Positions 24,636 through 33,586 of a stretch of 64,000 bases of DNA are shown in pieces (within the stretch, counting starts at the first letter, position 1; each line of letters opens with the position of its first letter). The stretch is from Streptomyces sp. NBC_00425 (GTDB taxonomy: Bacteria; Actinomycetota; Actinomycetes; Streptomycetales; Streptomycetaceae), in NCBI RefSeq assembly GCF_036030735.1, contig NZ_CP107928.1:4836001-4900000 (forward strand), in the 5' to 3' direction. Both the position numbers and the translations under genes were made by a program. The notes under the pieces were generated by a model. It was not told where the DNA came from, searched no databases, and was given only the letters and a program-made list of their open reading frames with translations.

Positions 24636-25667
24636 CTACGAGGCCGACGCGCTCGGCTGGGCGCCGGCGTCCGTGCCGTCGTGGGTGGCGTCCGGCTCGA
24701 CGGCCATGGTGATCGAGCCGACCACACCCCGCGCGATGTTCTTCTTGTCGTACTTCAGCTTGAGCAGACCGCCCTGGGTGCCGCTCTGGTCGTAGATGGT
24801 GTCCTCGGTGAGGGTGGTGCGTTCGGTGGTGCTGGTGGAGTACGGCGCCACGGCGGACGCGGCGAGGACGGACGCCTCGTCCAAGAAGAACTGCCCGGTG
24901 TGGCAGGCGTGCCCGCCCTCGTACCCGGCGTCGGTCCACTTCCCGTCCACGTGCACCTTGGTGTGGATGTGGACGGTACGGCCGCGGTACCAGCCCGGGA
25001 ACACCGTCTTGAAGGTGACGCGGCCCTGCCGGTCGGTCTTCCAGGTGCCGCGGAGATAGCGCTTGTCGTCGGTCGGCTCCTCGTGGCCGCCGCCCCCACC
25101 GCCGCCGGAGGGCGGCTCACCGGTCGGAGCGCCGGTGGGCGCGTCGGACGGCGTGCCGGTCGGGGCGTCGGTGGGGGATCCGGTGGGGGCGCCGCCGCCT
25201 CCCCCGGAGGAGAGGCTCTCGTAGCCCGAGTAGAGGCCGAGGGCGTCGCAGTGCCAGATGTCGACGGCGGCGTCGGCGACGGGCCTGCAGGTCTCGGAGT
25301 CGATCACTTTCAGGTCGAGGGTGAGGGGGATGCCCTCCTTGTCCTCGGTGATGTCCCGGCGGATCTTGTCGGCGTCGATGTAGTAGGGGCCCTCGGTGGT
25401 CTCGGAGGTGAGCAGGTAGCAGGCCTCGGCGGAACCGGCGGAGGCCGTGGCCTTGGCGCCGCCCTTGGCGGGCTTCTTCTCGCCGGCGAAGGCGCCTGCG
25501 GCGAGTGCCCCGCCGGCGCCGACGGCGACGACCGCGCCCGCTCCGGCCACGACCACCTTGCGGCGCGTCAGATCACGCTTGTGCCGCGGCCCCTGCCGTC
25601 CGGCCGCGGCGCTCGGGCCGCCGGTGACATCCTCGTTGCTCGCGTTGTTCTCGTGGTTTCCCGTCAT
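24636..25667 (-). CDS. Exported intradiol ring-cleavage dioxygenase
   Basis: 343 residues, ATG 25667. A twin-arginine signal (LTRRKVVVAGAGAVVAVGAG) precedes the catalytic domain. Intradiol dioxygenase features: CYLLTSETTEGPYYID opening, TLDLKVID and VDIWHCDALGLYSGYES (first Tyr ligand region), then WYRGRTVHIHTKVHV with the Tyr and two His ligands of Fe(III). Between the two halves lies a 50-residue insertion of Gly runs and PTG(S/T/A)P repeats. Extracellular enzymes of this type in streptomycetes cleave catechols from lignin-like material. A disordered GTDAGAQPSASAS tail ends the protein. No ribosome site is obvious. Confidence 0.88.
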   Translation of the reverse strand: MTGNHENNASNEDVTGGPSAAAGRQGPRHKRDLTRRKVVVAGAGAVVAVGAGGALAAGAFAGEKKPAKGGAKATASAGSAEACYLLTSETTEGPYYIDADKIRRDITEDKEGIPLTLDLKVIDSETCRPVADAAVDIWHCDALGLYSGYESLSSGGGGGAPTGSPTDAPTGTPSDAPTGAPTGEPPSGGGGGGGHEEPTDDKRYLRGTWKTDRQGRVTFKTVFPGWYRGRTVHIHTKVHVDGKWTDAGYEGGHACHTGQFFLDEASVLAASAVAPYSTSTTERTTLTEDTIYDQSGTQGGLLKLKYDKKNIARGVVGSITMAVEPDATHDGTDAGAQPSASAS

Positions 25668-25902
25668 GGCCGCGAAGGTAGGGACCGGGGCTGTCAGGGA
25701 CATGGGAACGACCTGTGCAACGGCAAGGTCAGGCAAAAGGACAACGGCACACGGGTCTGTTTTCGGCCTGCTCACGGCAAACAGACCGACGCGCCCCGCC
25801 CTACATGGCCGCCCGTGCGACCGCCGGTGCGGCCGCTGATATGGACCCCATGTGGGCCACATCTGGGCCCATGTGGGCCCCGACTCAGCCCCTACTTGGC
25901 CG
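25668..25902. other. Upstream region of dioxygenase gene with short repeats
   Basis: 235 bp. Contains two CATGTGGGCC copies (25848-25880 region) and two adjacent CTACTTGGCCG copies (25892-25913, running into the next gene's 3' end). Lower-GC segment near 25720-25760 likely holds the promoter of the dioxygenase gene; no clear boxes. Confidence 0.4.
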
Positions 25903-26307
25903 CTACTTGGCCGCGAACGCCGAGGCCCGGCGGTTGGCCGGTGCGGCCGGGCCCGGTCCCAGACCCGCGCGCGCCGCCGCGAGGTGCTCGAGACCCGCCT
26001 TCGCCAGCCGGGTCGCCTCCTCGTACTCCGCGGCGGTGCGGGCCGTGGTGAGGCGGGTCCGGGCCGCCCGGTGGCACTCCGCCGCGTGCGTCAGCGAGCG
26101 CTCCGCCGCCACGTCCGCCCCGGACCAGGCCCGCACGTCCGGCGGGACGAGCCCTCCGGCCAGCCGCACGAGCCAGTGGTTGGCCTCGGCCTCCGCGTCC
26201 AGGCCGGACGGGGTACGCCGCCGGTCGCGGCGCTGGGCCAGCACGCACACCACCGCACCGACGATCAGCAGCACCGACAACATGATCGCGAACCCCGTGG
26301 AATCCAT
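25903..26307 (-). CDS. Small membrane-anchored hypothetical protein
   Basis: 134 residues, ATG 26307 with AAGGAG 9 bases upstream. One N-terminal transmembrane helix (GFAIMLSVLLIVGAVVCVLA) is followed by a basic QRRDRRR stop-transfer and a cytoplasmic helical domain (ANHWLVRLAGGLVPPD, AECHRAARTRLTTARTAAEY, ATRLAKAGLEHLAAARAGLG). The heptad-like Ala/Leu pattern suggests a coiled coil. Function unknown; the family appears conserved in Streptomyces near aspS as far as I recall. Confidence 0.72.
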   Translation of the reverse strand: MDSTGFAIMLSVLLIVGAVVCVLAQRRDRRRTPSGLDAEAEANHWLVRLAGGLVPPDVRAWSGADVAAERSLTHAAECHRAARTRLTTARTAAEYEEATRLAKAGLEHLAAARAGLGPGPAAPANRRASAFAAK

Positions 26308-26706
26308 CCCGACTCCTTCCCGTCCCGGCCCTCGCCGGCCCTGGCCCGGTCTCTTCTCCTCCATGATCCGGCGGCCCGCTGTGCCCGCCCCGGGAGCTTC
26401 CTGTGAGGCCCCGGTGAGGCTTTCAGGAGGGGGCGGGCGTCGGGCGTCCGAGTGGCGAGTACCCCGGACGGGGGTCCTCCAGTCGGTGACCGGCCCGCCG
26501 GACTTGCCCGACAGGCGGCCTTTCTCCTGTGCGGCACCGGCGAGAGCGGCCGGTCGCCGGGGGACCCGGGGCATGCGGGGGATGCGCGCAATGCGGGAGT
26601 GGCCCGGAACCGATGTCGGTTCCGGGCCACTCCCGTTGCTTCCGTCCGCCCTGGCCGCTCGGGCCGGCTGCCGCCTGCCTTTGCTGCCGCCAGGCTTTGC
26701 CGCCGC
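26308..26706. other. Intergenic region downstream of aspS
   Basis: 399 bp holding the aspS terminator (26595-26634), a run of GCGGGG/CATGCG-type short repeats near 26554-26594, and, toward 26308, the likely promoter of the small membrane protein gene. No further gene seen. Confidence 0.5.
26595..26634 (-). terminator. aspS: aspS terminator
   Basis: Perfect 19-bp stem (GGGAGTGGCCCGGAACCGA with its complement) closing a 2-nt centre, 72 bases after the aspS stop on the - strand. Confidence 0.85.
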
Positions 26707-28470
26707 CTACTTCGGCTGCGGCTTGCGCACCGACAGGTGCAGCTCCCTCAGCCGGGCCTCCTCCAGCTCCGTCGGCGCGCCCATCATGAGGTCCTGGGCG
26801 TTGCCGTTGAGCGGGAAGGAGATGGTCTCGCGGATGTTCGGCTCGTCGGCCAGCAGCATGACGATGCGGTCGACGCCCGGCGCGATCCCACCGTGCGGAG
26901 GGGCGCCGAAGCGGAACGCGCGCAGCATGCCGGCGAACTTGTCCTCGACCGTCTCCCGGTCGTAGCCCGCGATCTCGAACGCCTTGAGCATGATCTCCGG
27001 CTCGTGGTTCCGGATCGCGCCGGAGGACAGCTCCACGCCGTTGCAGACGATGTCGTACTGCCAGCCGAGGATGTCCAGCGGGTCCTGGGTCTCCAGGGCC
27101 TCAAGACCGCCCTGCGGCATCGAGAACGGGTTGTGCGAGAAGTCGATCTTGCCGGTCTCCTCGTCCTTCTCGTACATCGGGAAGTCGACGATCCAGCAGA
27201 AGCGGAAGACGTTCTCCTCGAAGTGCCCGGCGCGCTTGGCGGCCTCGACCCGCACCGCGCCCATGATCTTCGAGACCTCGTCGAACTCGCCCGCGCCGAA
27301 GAAGACGGCGTGACCGGCGGCCAGCGACAGGCGCTTGGTCAGCTCGGCGACGTTCTCCTCGGTGAGGAACTTCGCGATCGGGCCGGTCAGCGAGCCGTCC
27401 TCGGCCACGCGGACCCAGGCCAGGCCCTTCGCGCCCTGCGTCACCGCGAAGTCGCCGAGCTGGTCGAAGAACTTCCGGGACTGCGCGGCGACGTCCGGCA
27501 CCGGCAGCGCGCGGACGTGCTTGCCGGCGAAGGCCTTGAACTCCGAGCCCTCGAAGACGTCGGTGATGTCGACGAGCTCCAGCTGAGCCCGCAGGTCCGG
27601 CTTGTCGGAGCCGTACTTCAGCATCGACTCGCGGAACGGGATGCGCGGGAACGGCGAGGTGACGTGGCGGCCGCCGCCGAACTCCTCGAACAGCTCGGTC
27701 ATGAGCTTCTCGATCGGCTGGAAGACGTCCTCCTGCTCGACGAAGCTCATCTCGACGTCGAGCTGGTAGAACTCGCCCGGCGAACGGTCCGCGCGCGCGT
27801 CCTCGTCACGGAAACAGGGCGCGATCTGGAAGTAGCGGTCGAAGCCCGAGATCATCAGCAGCTGCTTGAACTGCTGGGGTGCCTGCGGCAGGGCGTAGAA
27901 ACGGCCCGCGTGCAGCCGGGACGGGACGACGAAGTCGCGGGCGCCCTCGGGGGAGGTCGCGGACAGGATCGGCGTCGCCATCTCGTTGAAGCCCAGCGCC
28001 GTCATCTTGTGCCGCATCGCCGAGATGACCGACGTGCGCAGCATGATGTTGCGGTGCATGCGCTCACGGCGCAGGTCGAGGAAGCGGTACTCCAGACGCC
28101 GCTCCTCGTTGACCCCGTCCTCCGCGTTGATCGTGAAGGGCAGCGGCTGAGCCGCGCCGAGCAGCTCCACCTCGCCGACCTCGACCTCGACCTCACCGGT
28201 CGGCAGGTCCGCGTTGACGTTCTCGGCGCCCCGGGAGACGACCTTGCCGTCGATGCGGACCGTCGACTCCTTGGTCAGCTTGTCGAGTGCCTCGTACGCG
28301 GGCGTGCCCGGACGGGCGACGAGCTGCGTGATGCCGTAGTGGTCGCGCAGATCGATGAAGAGGATGCCGCCCAGGTCGCGCCGATTGTGCAGCCAGCCGC
28401 TCAGCCGGACGTCGGTGCCGACGTCAGAGGCGCGGAGCTCGCCGCAGGTGTGGGACCTGTACCGATGCAT
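26707..28470 (-). CDS. aspS: Aspartyl-tRNA synthetase
   Basis: 587 residues, ATG 28470 ([20 protein letters not shown]). Bacterial-type class IIb enzyme: N-terminal OB fold ([20 protein letters not shown]), motif 1/2 region with [10 protein letters not shown] and [12 protein letters not shown], the bacterial GAD insertion (about residues 290-415) and motif 3 [14 protein letters not shown]. It charges tRNA-Asp; in an organism with GatCAB it may be non-discriminating and also load tRNA-Asn (family knowledge, not shown here). A perfect parS lies 45-60 bases upstream of the start. Confidence 0.97.
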   Translation of the reverse strand: MHRYRSHTCGELRASDVGTDVRLSGWLHNRRDLGGILFIDLRDHYGITQLVARPGTPAYEALDKLTKESTVRIDGKVVSRGAENVNADLPTGEVEVEVGEVELLGAAQPLPFTINAEDGVNEERRLEYRFLDLRRERMHRNIMLRTSVISAMRHKMTALGFNEMATPILSATSPEGARDFVVPSRLHAGRFYALPQAPQQFKQLLMISGFDRYFQIAPCFRDEDARADRSPGEFYQLDVEMSFVEQEDVFQPIEKLMTELFEEFGGGRHVTSPFPRIPFRESMLKYGSDKPDLRAQLELVDITDVFEGSEFKAFAGKHVRALPVPDVAAQSRKFFDQLGDFAVTQGAKGLAWVRVAEDGSLTGPIAKFLTEENVAELTKRLSLAAGHAVFFGAGEFDEVSKIMGAVRVEAAKRAGHFEENVFRFCWIVDFPMYEKDEETGKIDFSHNPFSMPQGGLEALETQDPLDILGWQYDIVCNGVELSSGAIRNHEPEIMLKAFEIAGYDRETVEDKFAGMLRAFRFGAPPHGGIAPGVDRIVMLLADEPNIRETISFPLNGNAQDLMMGAPTELEEARLRELHLSVRKPQPK

Positions 28471-28514
28471 CGTCGTTCATCCAGTCTTCGCGGATCGGGG
28501 GCTGTGTTTCAGGG

Positions 28515-28530
28515 TGTTTCACGTGAAACA
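28515..28530. promoter_or_regulatory. parS site (perfect)
   Basis: TGTTTCACGTGAAACA, the exact 16-bp ParB-binding parS consensus, in the upstream region of aspS (between aspS and the phosphatase gene). Streptomyces chromosomes carry about twenty such sites clustered around oriC, used by ParB-ParA and SMC. Confidence 0.95.
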
Positions 28531-28657
28531 ACCCCCAGGGTACCGGGCACGCCATGCGCGCTTACCCCCATTACCGGGCACCCGCGACGGCCCGGTCGCG
28601 GCAGGAACCGTCGAGGATCAGTGGCACTCTTCGTTCCCGTCTTCTTAAAGTGGGGCA

Positions 28658-30811
28658 ATGCGCACTGGCGAGCCGCTGCCCGCCGTGGGGGAGGTTCTCG
28701 CCGCCCTCGCGACCGGCCTGTGGCACTGGGACACCGCCACCGGGCTGGTCACGGTCGACGCCGAGGCGGCCCGGCTGCTCGGGCTGCCCCGGGAGGAGAC
28801 CGTCCTCACGGAGGCCCAGACCCGGGCCCGGCTGCACCCGGTCGACTGGAACGAGATCACCGGAGTGATCCAGCTCGCCGTCGCCGAGGGCACTCTCGCC
28901 GAGGTGCGGATCCGCATCATGGACGACCGGGGGCAGGTGGTCCGGGTCGTCCGCAGCCGTTCCAAGCCGTCCTTCGACCCGTCCAAGAAGGCGTACGAAC
29001 TGATCGGCACCCTCCAGGAGGTCACCGAGCCGACGCCGGGCACCCCGGCCGGCCGGACCGCCGTCACCGGCGACTGGCGCCGCTCACGGGAGGCCTTCCT
29101 GCTGGACGCGGGGCGGGCGCTCGCGGAGGCGCGGTCCACCGCGGAGGTGCTGCGGGTCGCCGCCGGACTGTCGATGCCGGGCTTCTCACCGGACGGCCTC
29201 GCCGTCTTCGGCGTCGAGGGCGACCGGCTGACGATCATCGGCCACCACGGACACCAGTCGGGCGACGACGACCCCTTCACCCAGATGTCCATCCATACGG
29301 ACTATCCGGCCGCCGAGGTCGTGCGCACCGGGCGCGCCGTGTACCTGTCCTCGCCCGAGCAGTACAAGGAGCGCTATCCGCTCACCTGGCCCCTGGCCGC
29401 GCCCTTCGGCCGTCACTCCTGGGCGTTTCTGCCGCTGACGGTGGCCGGCCGCACGATGGGCGCCTGGATGGCCGGCTTCACCTACCCGGTGGCGTTCACC
29501 CCCGACGAACGGTCCGTGCTCACGACGGTCGCCAGGATGCTCGCCCAGGCCCTCACCCGCGCGAGCGCGGCGGAGACCCAGCGCGAGCTGACCGACGGCC
29601 TGCAACGCTCCATGCTCCCCACCCTCGGCCCCGAGATACCGGGCATGACCCTCGCCGCCCGCTACATACCGACCGGCGGCGGTCTCCAGGTCGGCGGCGA
29701 CTGGTACGACATGATCCCGCTGCCCGGCGGCGCGTCCCGGACGAACCCGGGGAGCGGCCGCTTCGCCCTGGTCATCGGGGACGTCCAGGGCCACGACGTC
29801 CGCGCGGCAGGTCTCATGGGGCAGCTGCGCATCGCGCTCAGGGCGTACGCCGCCGAGGGCCACCGCCCGGACGCGGTCCTCTCCCGTGCCTCCGGATTCC
29901 TGCACGGTCTCGCCGACGCGGACGGCGGCGCCGATCTGCGCTTCGCCACCTGCCTGTACATCGAGGTCGATCCGGTGACCGGGGTACTGGAGGCCGCCCG
30001 GGCCGGCCACCTGGACCCCGCGGTCCGGATGGCCGACGGCACGGTGCTGGTCCGCGCCACCGCGGGCGGACTGCCCCTGGGCATCGACCCGGACGCCGAC
30101 TACCCCACCACCCGGCTCGCCCTGGAACCCGGCGAGGCCCTGATGCTGTGCACCGACGGCCTGCTCGAGACCGGGGGCCACGACCTCGACACCGGCTGGC
30201 GGCGCGTCCGCAAGATCCTGGAGGCGCACGAGGGCGACCTCGAGGAACTGGCCGACGCCCTGGTCCAGGCGGTGCACGGCCCCTCCTCGCACCACACCAC
30301 GGGCCCGCTGGCCGACCGCCGCGAGGACGACATAGCCGTTCTGCTGCTCTGCCGCCAGGGCGAGGGCGGCTGCGGTCCGAGCGCCACGCCGCTGCCCGCC
30401 CGGCAGCCCGTGCGCCGCTCGATGCTGACGGTCGCGCAGGCCGAACCGGAGCGCATCGCCGTGGCCCGGCAGCAACTACGCGAACTGCTGCACGACTGGA
30501 CCTGCGAGGACCAGGTCGACTCGGCCGTCCTGCTCGTCTCCGAGACCCTGACGAACGTCCTCGTCCACACCGACGCCGACGCGCTGCTGGTCGCCGAGGT
30601 CACCGGCGCGCCCGGTGAACGCCGGCTGCGCATCGAGGTCACCGACACCAGCGACGACCTCCCGCACATGCGCCGCCCCGGCGAGCTGGCCTCCTCCGGC
30701 CGCGGCCTGGTCCTCATCGAGCTGCTCGCCGACACCTGGGGGGTGGCGCCGCGGGGCGAGGGCAAGAGCATCTGGTTCGAGCTCTACGAACCGTCGGCGA
30801 CGGTCTCGTAG
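28658..30811 (+). CDS. PAS-GAF-PP2C phosphatase with ATPase domain
   Basis: 717 residues. Residues about 10-115 are PAS-like (ATGLWHWDTATGLVTVDAEA); about 145-320 GAF (AEVLRVAAGLSMPGFSPDGL, FTPDERSVLTTVARML); about 345-565 SpoIIE/PP2C phosphatase (YIPTGGGLQVGGDWYD, FALVIGDVQGHDVRAAGLMG, CTDGLLETGG, REDDIAVLLL with metal-binding Asp residues present); about 590-712 HATPase_c of anti-sigma type (LLVSETLTNVLVHT, IEVTDTSDDLP, GRGLVLIELLAD). Such proteins both phosphorylate and dephosphorylate STAS antagonists in partner-switching control of sigma factors. No STAS gene is adjacent. The 3' end overlaps the convergent permease gene by 28 bp. Confidence 0.93.
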   Translation: MRTGEPLPAVGEVLAALATGLWHWDTATGLVTVDAEAARLLGLPREETVLTEAQTRARLHPVDWNEITGVIQLAVAEGTLAEVRIRIMDDRGQVVRVVRSRSKPSFDPSKKAYELIGTLQEVTEPTPGTPAGRTAVTGDWRRSREAFLLDAGRALAEARSTAEVLRVAAGLSMPGFSPDGLAVFGVEGDRLTIIGHHGHQSGDDDPFTQMSIHTDYPAAEVVRTGRAVYLSSPEQYKERYPLTWPLAAPFGRHSWAFLPLTVAGRTMGAWMAGFTYPVAFTPDERSVLTTVARMLAQALTRASAAETQRELTDGLQRSMLPTLGPEIPGMTLAARYIPTGGGLQVGGDWYDMIPLPGGASRTNPGSGRFALVIGDVQGHDVRAAGLMGQLRIALRAYAAEGHRPDAVLSRASGFLHGLADADGGADLRFATCLYIEVDPVTGVLEAARAGHLDPAVRMADGTVLVRATAGGLPLGIDPDADYPTTRLALEPGEALMLCTDGLLETGGHDLDTGWRRVRKILEAHEGDLEELADALVQAVHGPSSHHTTGPLADRREDDIAVLLLCRQGEGGCGPSATPLPARQPVRRSMLTVAQAEPERIAVARQQLRELLHDWTCEDQVDSAVLLVSETLTNVLVHTDADALLVAEVTGAPGERRLRIEVTDTSDDLPHMRRPGELASSGRGLVLIELLADTWGVAPRGEGKSIWFELYEPSATVS

Positions 30812-31827
30812 CGCGTGCGCAGTTCGTGCAGGATCCCGAAGCCGGCCGCGGTCAGGGGCACGGCGAGCAGCATGCCGAGGATCCCGGCCACGGACGCCCC
30901 GGCCGTGATCGCGACCATGACCACCGCCGGATGCATCTGCACGGTCCGGCTCTGGATCACCGGCTGCAGCACATGCCCCTCCAGCACCTGCACCGCGAGC
31001 ACCACGCCGAGCGCCCACAACGCGATGACGAACCCGCGGTCGGCGAGCGCGACCAGCACCGCGACCGCTCCGGAGAGGAAGGCGCCGAGATACGGGATGT
31101 ACGCCCCGACGAAGACGAGGGCGCCCAGCCCGACCGCCCCCGGCACATCGAGGACGAGCAGCCCGACGGTGATGCACACGGCGTCGATGAAGGCGATGAA
31201 CGTCGTCCCCCGCATGAACCCCTCGACGGCGCGGAAGGCCCGCCGGGCCATGGCCTCGAGGGTGTCGGCGCTGCCGCCCGGAGCGACGGACCGCAGGATG
31301 CCGACGGCCCGGTGGGAGTCCCGCAGGAAGAAGAAGACGAGCAGCAGCGCCAGCACCGCCATGGCGATGGTCTCGCCGACGACGCTCACCCCGCTGATGA
31401 CATTGGAGGCAGCCGTCCCGCCGAACTTGGTGAGCAGCTCCTTCGCGTTGGCGGCGAGGTCGTCGAGCGAGGTCCCGGCCGCCCCGAAGTGGTCGGCGAT
31501 GCTGCGCCCCGCCGACCTGAGCGCGGCGACGATCTGGTCGCCGCTGTCGATCAGCGCGGCGACGACGATGTACACGGCCCCGCCGACCACGGCGACGACG
31601 GCGACACAGGTGATCCCCGCCGACAGCGACCGCGGCACCCCGGCCGCCACCATCCGCCGGTGCAACGGCCGCAGCAGCGCGGTCCCGAGCAGCGCGAGCA
31701 GCACGGGGGTGACGGCTGTGCGCAACTCCGCGCACAGCCGGATCCCGACGTACCCGACGCCCGACGCGAGCAGCACCACGGCACACCAGGCCGCGAAGCG
31801 GCGGGCGGGAAGCGGGAGCAGGTGCAC
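30784..31827 (-). CDS. AI-2E family transporter (TqsA/PerM-like permease)
   Basis: 347 residues, GTG 31827. About eight transmembrane helices: FAAWCAVVLLASGVGYVGI, VTPVLLALLGTALL, ITCVAVVAVVGGAVYIVVAA, MAVLALLLVFFFL, FIAFIDAVCITVGLLVLDV, LGALVFVGAYIPYLGAFLSG, VIALWALGVVLAVQVLEGHV and VVMVAITAGASVAGILGMLLAVPL. The IPYLGAFLSG and EGHVLQPVI motifs are characteristic. Family members export small molecules or ions; AI-2 transport is not implied in Streptomyces. Convergent with, and overlapping, the phosphatase gene. Confidence 0.9.
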   Translation of the reverse strand: MHLLPLPARRFAAWCAVVLLASGVGYVGIRLCAELRTAVTPVLLALLGTALLRPLHRRMVAAGVPRSLSAGITCVAVVAVVGGAVYIVVAALIDSGDQIVAALRSAGRSIADHFGAAGTSLDDLAANAKELLTKFGGTAASNVISGVSVVGETIAMAVLALLLVFFFLRDSHRAVGILRSVAPGGSADTLEAMARRAFRAVEGFMRGTTFIAFIDAVCITVGLLVLDVPGAVGLGALVFVGAYIPYLGAFLSGAVAVLVALADRGFVIALWALGVVLAVQVLEGHVLQPVIQSRTVQMHPAVVMVAITAGASVAGILGMLLAVPLTAAGFGILHELRTRYETVADGS

Positions 31828-31999
31828 GGCCCCAGCGGATCACGGCCCCGCCGACTTGTCCTGACCGGACGGCCGCCCGGGTGAACGGACATGACTCGGA
31901 CTCAGAATTCGAACGTCCGCTCCTCAAGGGTGAACATCCTTGCCAGCGCTGCCCGTTGCCCCGGCATATGCCTACCGCCCGAGACGGGGGTGATGCTCG

Positions 32000-32388
32000 A
32001 TGTACGAGCAGAACAACACACCGCCGCCGAAGCAGTCGGCGGCCCAGCAGGACGCGATCGACGTGAACGACTTCGTGTTCGCGGCGACCGGCGCACGGGT
32101 GCGCAGGCTCACCACTCCGGACGGCACGCACTGGTTCCCGGCAGTCGACGTGTGCAAGAACCTGGGCTACGCACACATCGGTTCCACTCTGCGCAATATC
32201 GCGGTCGCCGCCGTCCTCGCCCCGGCGCTGGTGCGCGGCGAAGCCCGCTACCGCGTGGAGGAGATCGCCTCGCCTACGGGGCTGCCGCTCGACCGGGTCC
32301 ACGACTGCCTGCGGTGTTGCTCAAGCGGGCGTGTCTGCGGCAGACCGGCTGTTCCGCCGACGGAGCGCCGGTCTACGTACTGCCGTAG
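32000..32388 (+). pseudogene. Bro-N (phage antirepressor-like) gene remnant
   Basis: From ATG 32000 the product begins with a Bro-N domain: VNDFVFAATGARVRRLTTPD, then THWFPAVDVCKNLGYAH. After about 25 more residues it departs from the family pattern, and near 32311-32313 a one-base loss moves the sense reading to another frame (LLKRACLRQTGC, then SADGAPVYVLP and a stop at 32388). Without the shift the gene would still be only about 130 codons, so an internal deletion is also likely. Bro-N proteins are DNA-binding antirepressors of phage or integrative elements. Probably a decayed relic. A terminator follows directly. Confidence 0.65.
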
Positions 32389-32407
32389 CCGCCCGGTGAC
32401 ATGAGAC

Positions 32408-32446
32408 AGGCCCGAAGTCGCAAACCGATGTTGCGGCTTCGGGCCT
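32408..32446 (+). terminator. Terminator after Bro-N remnant
   Basis: About 16-bp stem (AGGCCCGAAGTCGCAA against TTGCGGCTTCGGGCCT, one G-U) with 7-nt loop and a TTGTCGT tail. Confidence 0.8.
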
Positions 32447-32494
32447 TGTCGTACCGTACCGGGATTCCGGCGGGCAGGAGGGCTGAATGCGAGG

Positions 32495-33466
32495 CTAGAT
32501 GCCCTCAGCCGTCATCCCGTGCACGGCGGGAATCGTGCCCAGGCGGCCCTTCTGGAAATCCTCGAACGCCTGCTGCAGCTCGTCCTTGGTGTTCATGACG
32601 AACGGGCCGTAGTGCGCCATCGGCTCACGGATCGGCTGTCCGCCCAGCAGCACGACCTCCATGTCCGGCGTGTTCGCGTCCTGCTTCTCGTCCGCGCGGA
32701 CCGTCAGCGAGGAGCCCGCGCCGAAGACCGCGGTCTGGCCCAGGTGGATCGGGCGGCGCTCCGCGCCGACCGCGCCCTTGCCCGCGAGGACGTACGCGAG
32801 GCCGTTGAAGTCCTCGCGCCACGGAAGAGTGAGCTCCGCGCCCGGCGCGAGGGTCGCGTGGACCATGGTGATCGGGGTGTGGGTGACGCCGGGCCCCGCG
32901 TGCCCGTCCAGCTCGCCGGCGATGACCCGCAGCAGCGCGCCGCCGTCGGGGGTGGTGAGGAGCTGTACGTGCCCGCCGCGGATGTCCTGGTACCGCGGGG
33001 CCATCATCTTGTCCCTGGCCGGCAGGTTCACCCACAGCTGGAGGCCGTGGAAGAGACCGCCGGACATGACCAGCGACTCCGGCGGCGCCTCGATGTGCAG
33101 CAGACCCGAGCCGGCCGTCATCCACTGGGTGTCGCCGTTGGTGATGGTGCCGCCGCCGCCCTGGCTGTCCTGGTGGTCGAAGATGCCGTCGATGATGTAG
33201 GTGACGGTCTCGAAGCCGCGGTGCGGGTGCCAGGGGGTGCCCTTGGGCTCGCCCGGCGCGTAGTCCACCTCGCCCATCTGGTCCATCATGATGAACGGGT
33301 CGAGGTGACGGTAGTTGATCCCGGCGAACGCGCGGCGCACCGGGAAGCCCTCGCCCTCGTAACCGCTGGGCGCGGTCGTGACGGCGAGCACGGGGCGTGC
33401 CACGGCCTCGGCCGGCGCGGTGACGCGCGGCAGGGTCAGCGGGTTCTCGACGGTCACTGCGGGCAT
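32495..33466 (-). CDS. Pirin family protein
   Basis: 323 residues, ATG 33466. Bicupin pirin: the metal-binding motif WHPHRGFETVTYIIDG with HxHxE-like ligands, HQDSQGGGGTITNGDTQWMT, GSGLLHIEAPP and GLQLWVNLPARDKM are diagnostic. A second cupin with AYVLAGKGAVGA follows. Pirins have quercetinase activity or act as redox-sensitive partners of regulators or of pyruvate dehydrogenase; in streptomycetes a pirin influences central carbon metabolism and oxidative stress. The spacer upstream carries AGTTGAGCATTGAACT near 33499-33514, a possible MarR- or OxyR-type operator. Precise role not deducible. Confidence 0.92.
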   Translation of the reverse strand: MPAVTVENPLTLPRVTAPAEAVARPVLAVTTAPSGYEGEGFPVRRAFAGINYRHLDPFIMMDQMGEVDYAPGEPKGTPWHPHRGFETVTYIIDGIFDHQDSQGGGGTITNGDTQWMTAGSGLLHIEAPPESLVMSGGLFHGLQLWVNLPARDKMMAPRYQDIRGGHVQLLTTPDGGALLRVIAGELDGHAGPGVTHTPITMVHATLAPGAELTLPWREDFNGLAYVLAGKGAVGAERRPIHLGQTAVFGAGSSLTVRADEKQDANTPDMEVVLLGGQPIREPMAHYGPFVMNTKDELQQAFEDFQKGRLGTIPAVHGMTAEGI

Positions 33467-33498
33467 GTCCGTACCTCCTTGGGCGGCGTACGTGTCAT

Positions 33499-33514
33499 TT
33501 TAGTTGAGCATTGA
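33499..33514. promoter_or_regulatory. Candidate operator upstream of pirin gene
   Basis: AT-rich AGTTGAGCATTGAACT with AGTT/AACT ends, within the likely promoter of the pirin gene (ATTTTAGTTGAGC). The dyad is imperfect in the centre; the match to MarR-type sites is only suggestive. Confidence 0.35.
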
Positions 33515-33540
33515 ACTTCCTGCCACCCATAACGGCGAAA

Positions 33541-33564
33541 GCCCGGAGGGCATTCCCTCCGGGC
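33541..33564 (-). terminator. Hairpin between pirin and sseB-like genes
   Basis: 10-bp perfect stem GCCCGGAGGG/CCCTCCGGGC with CATT loop, 23 bases after the SseB-family stop on the - strand and followed by GCTTTCGCC. Confidence 0.75.
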
Positions 33565-33586
33565 CGCACCGCACGGGTGATCCGTC

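Noticed and set aside
28471..28600. Asp-codon leader peptide for aspS
   Set aside because: An in-frame extension exists, but its few Asp codons are next to the real start and no terminator hairpin lies between, so it does not resemble the thrS leader.
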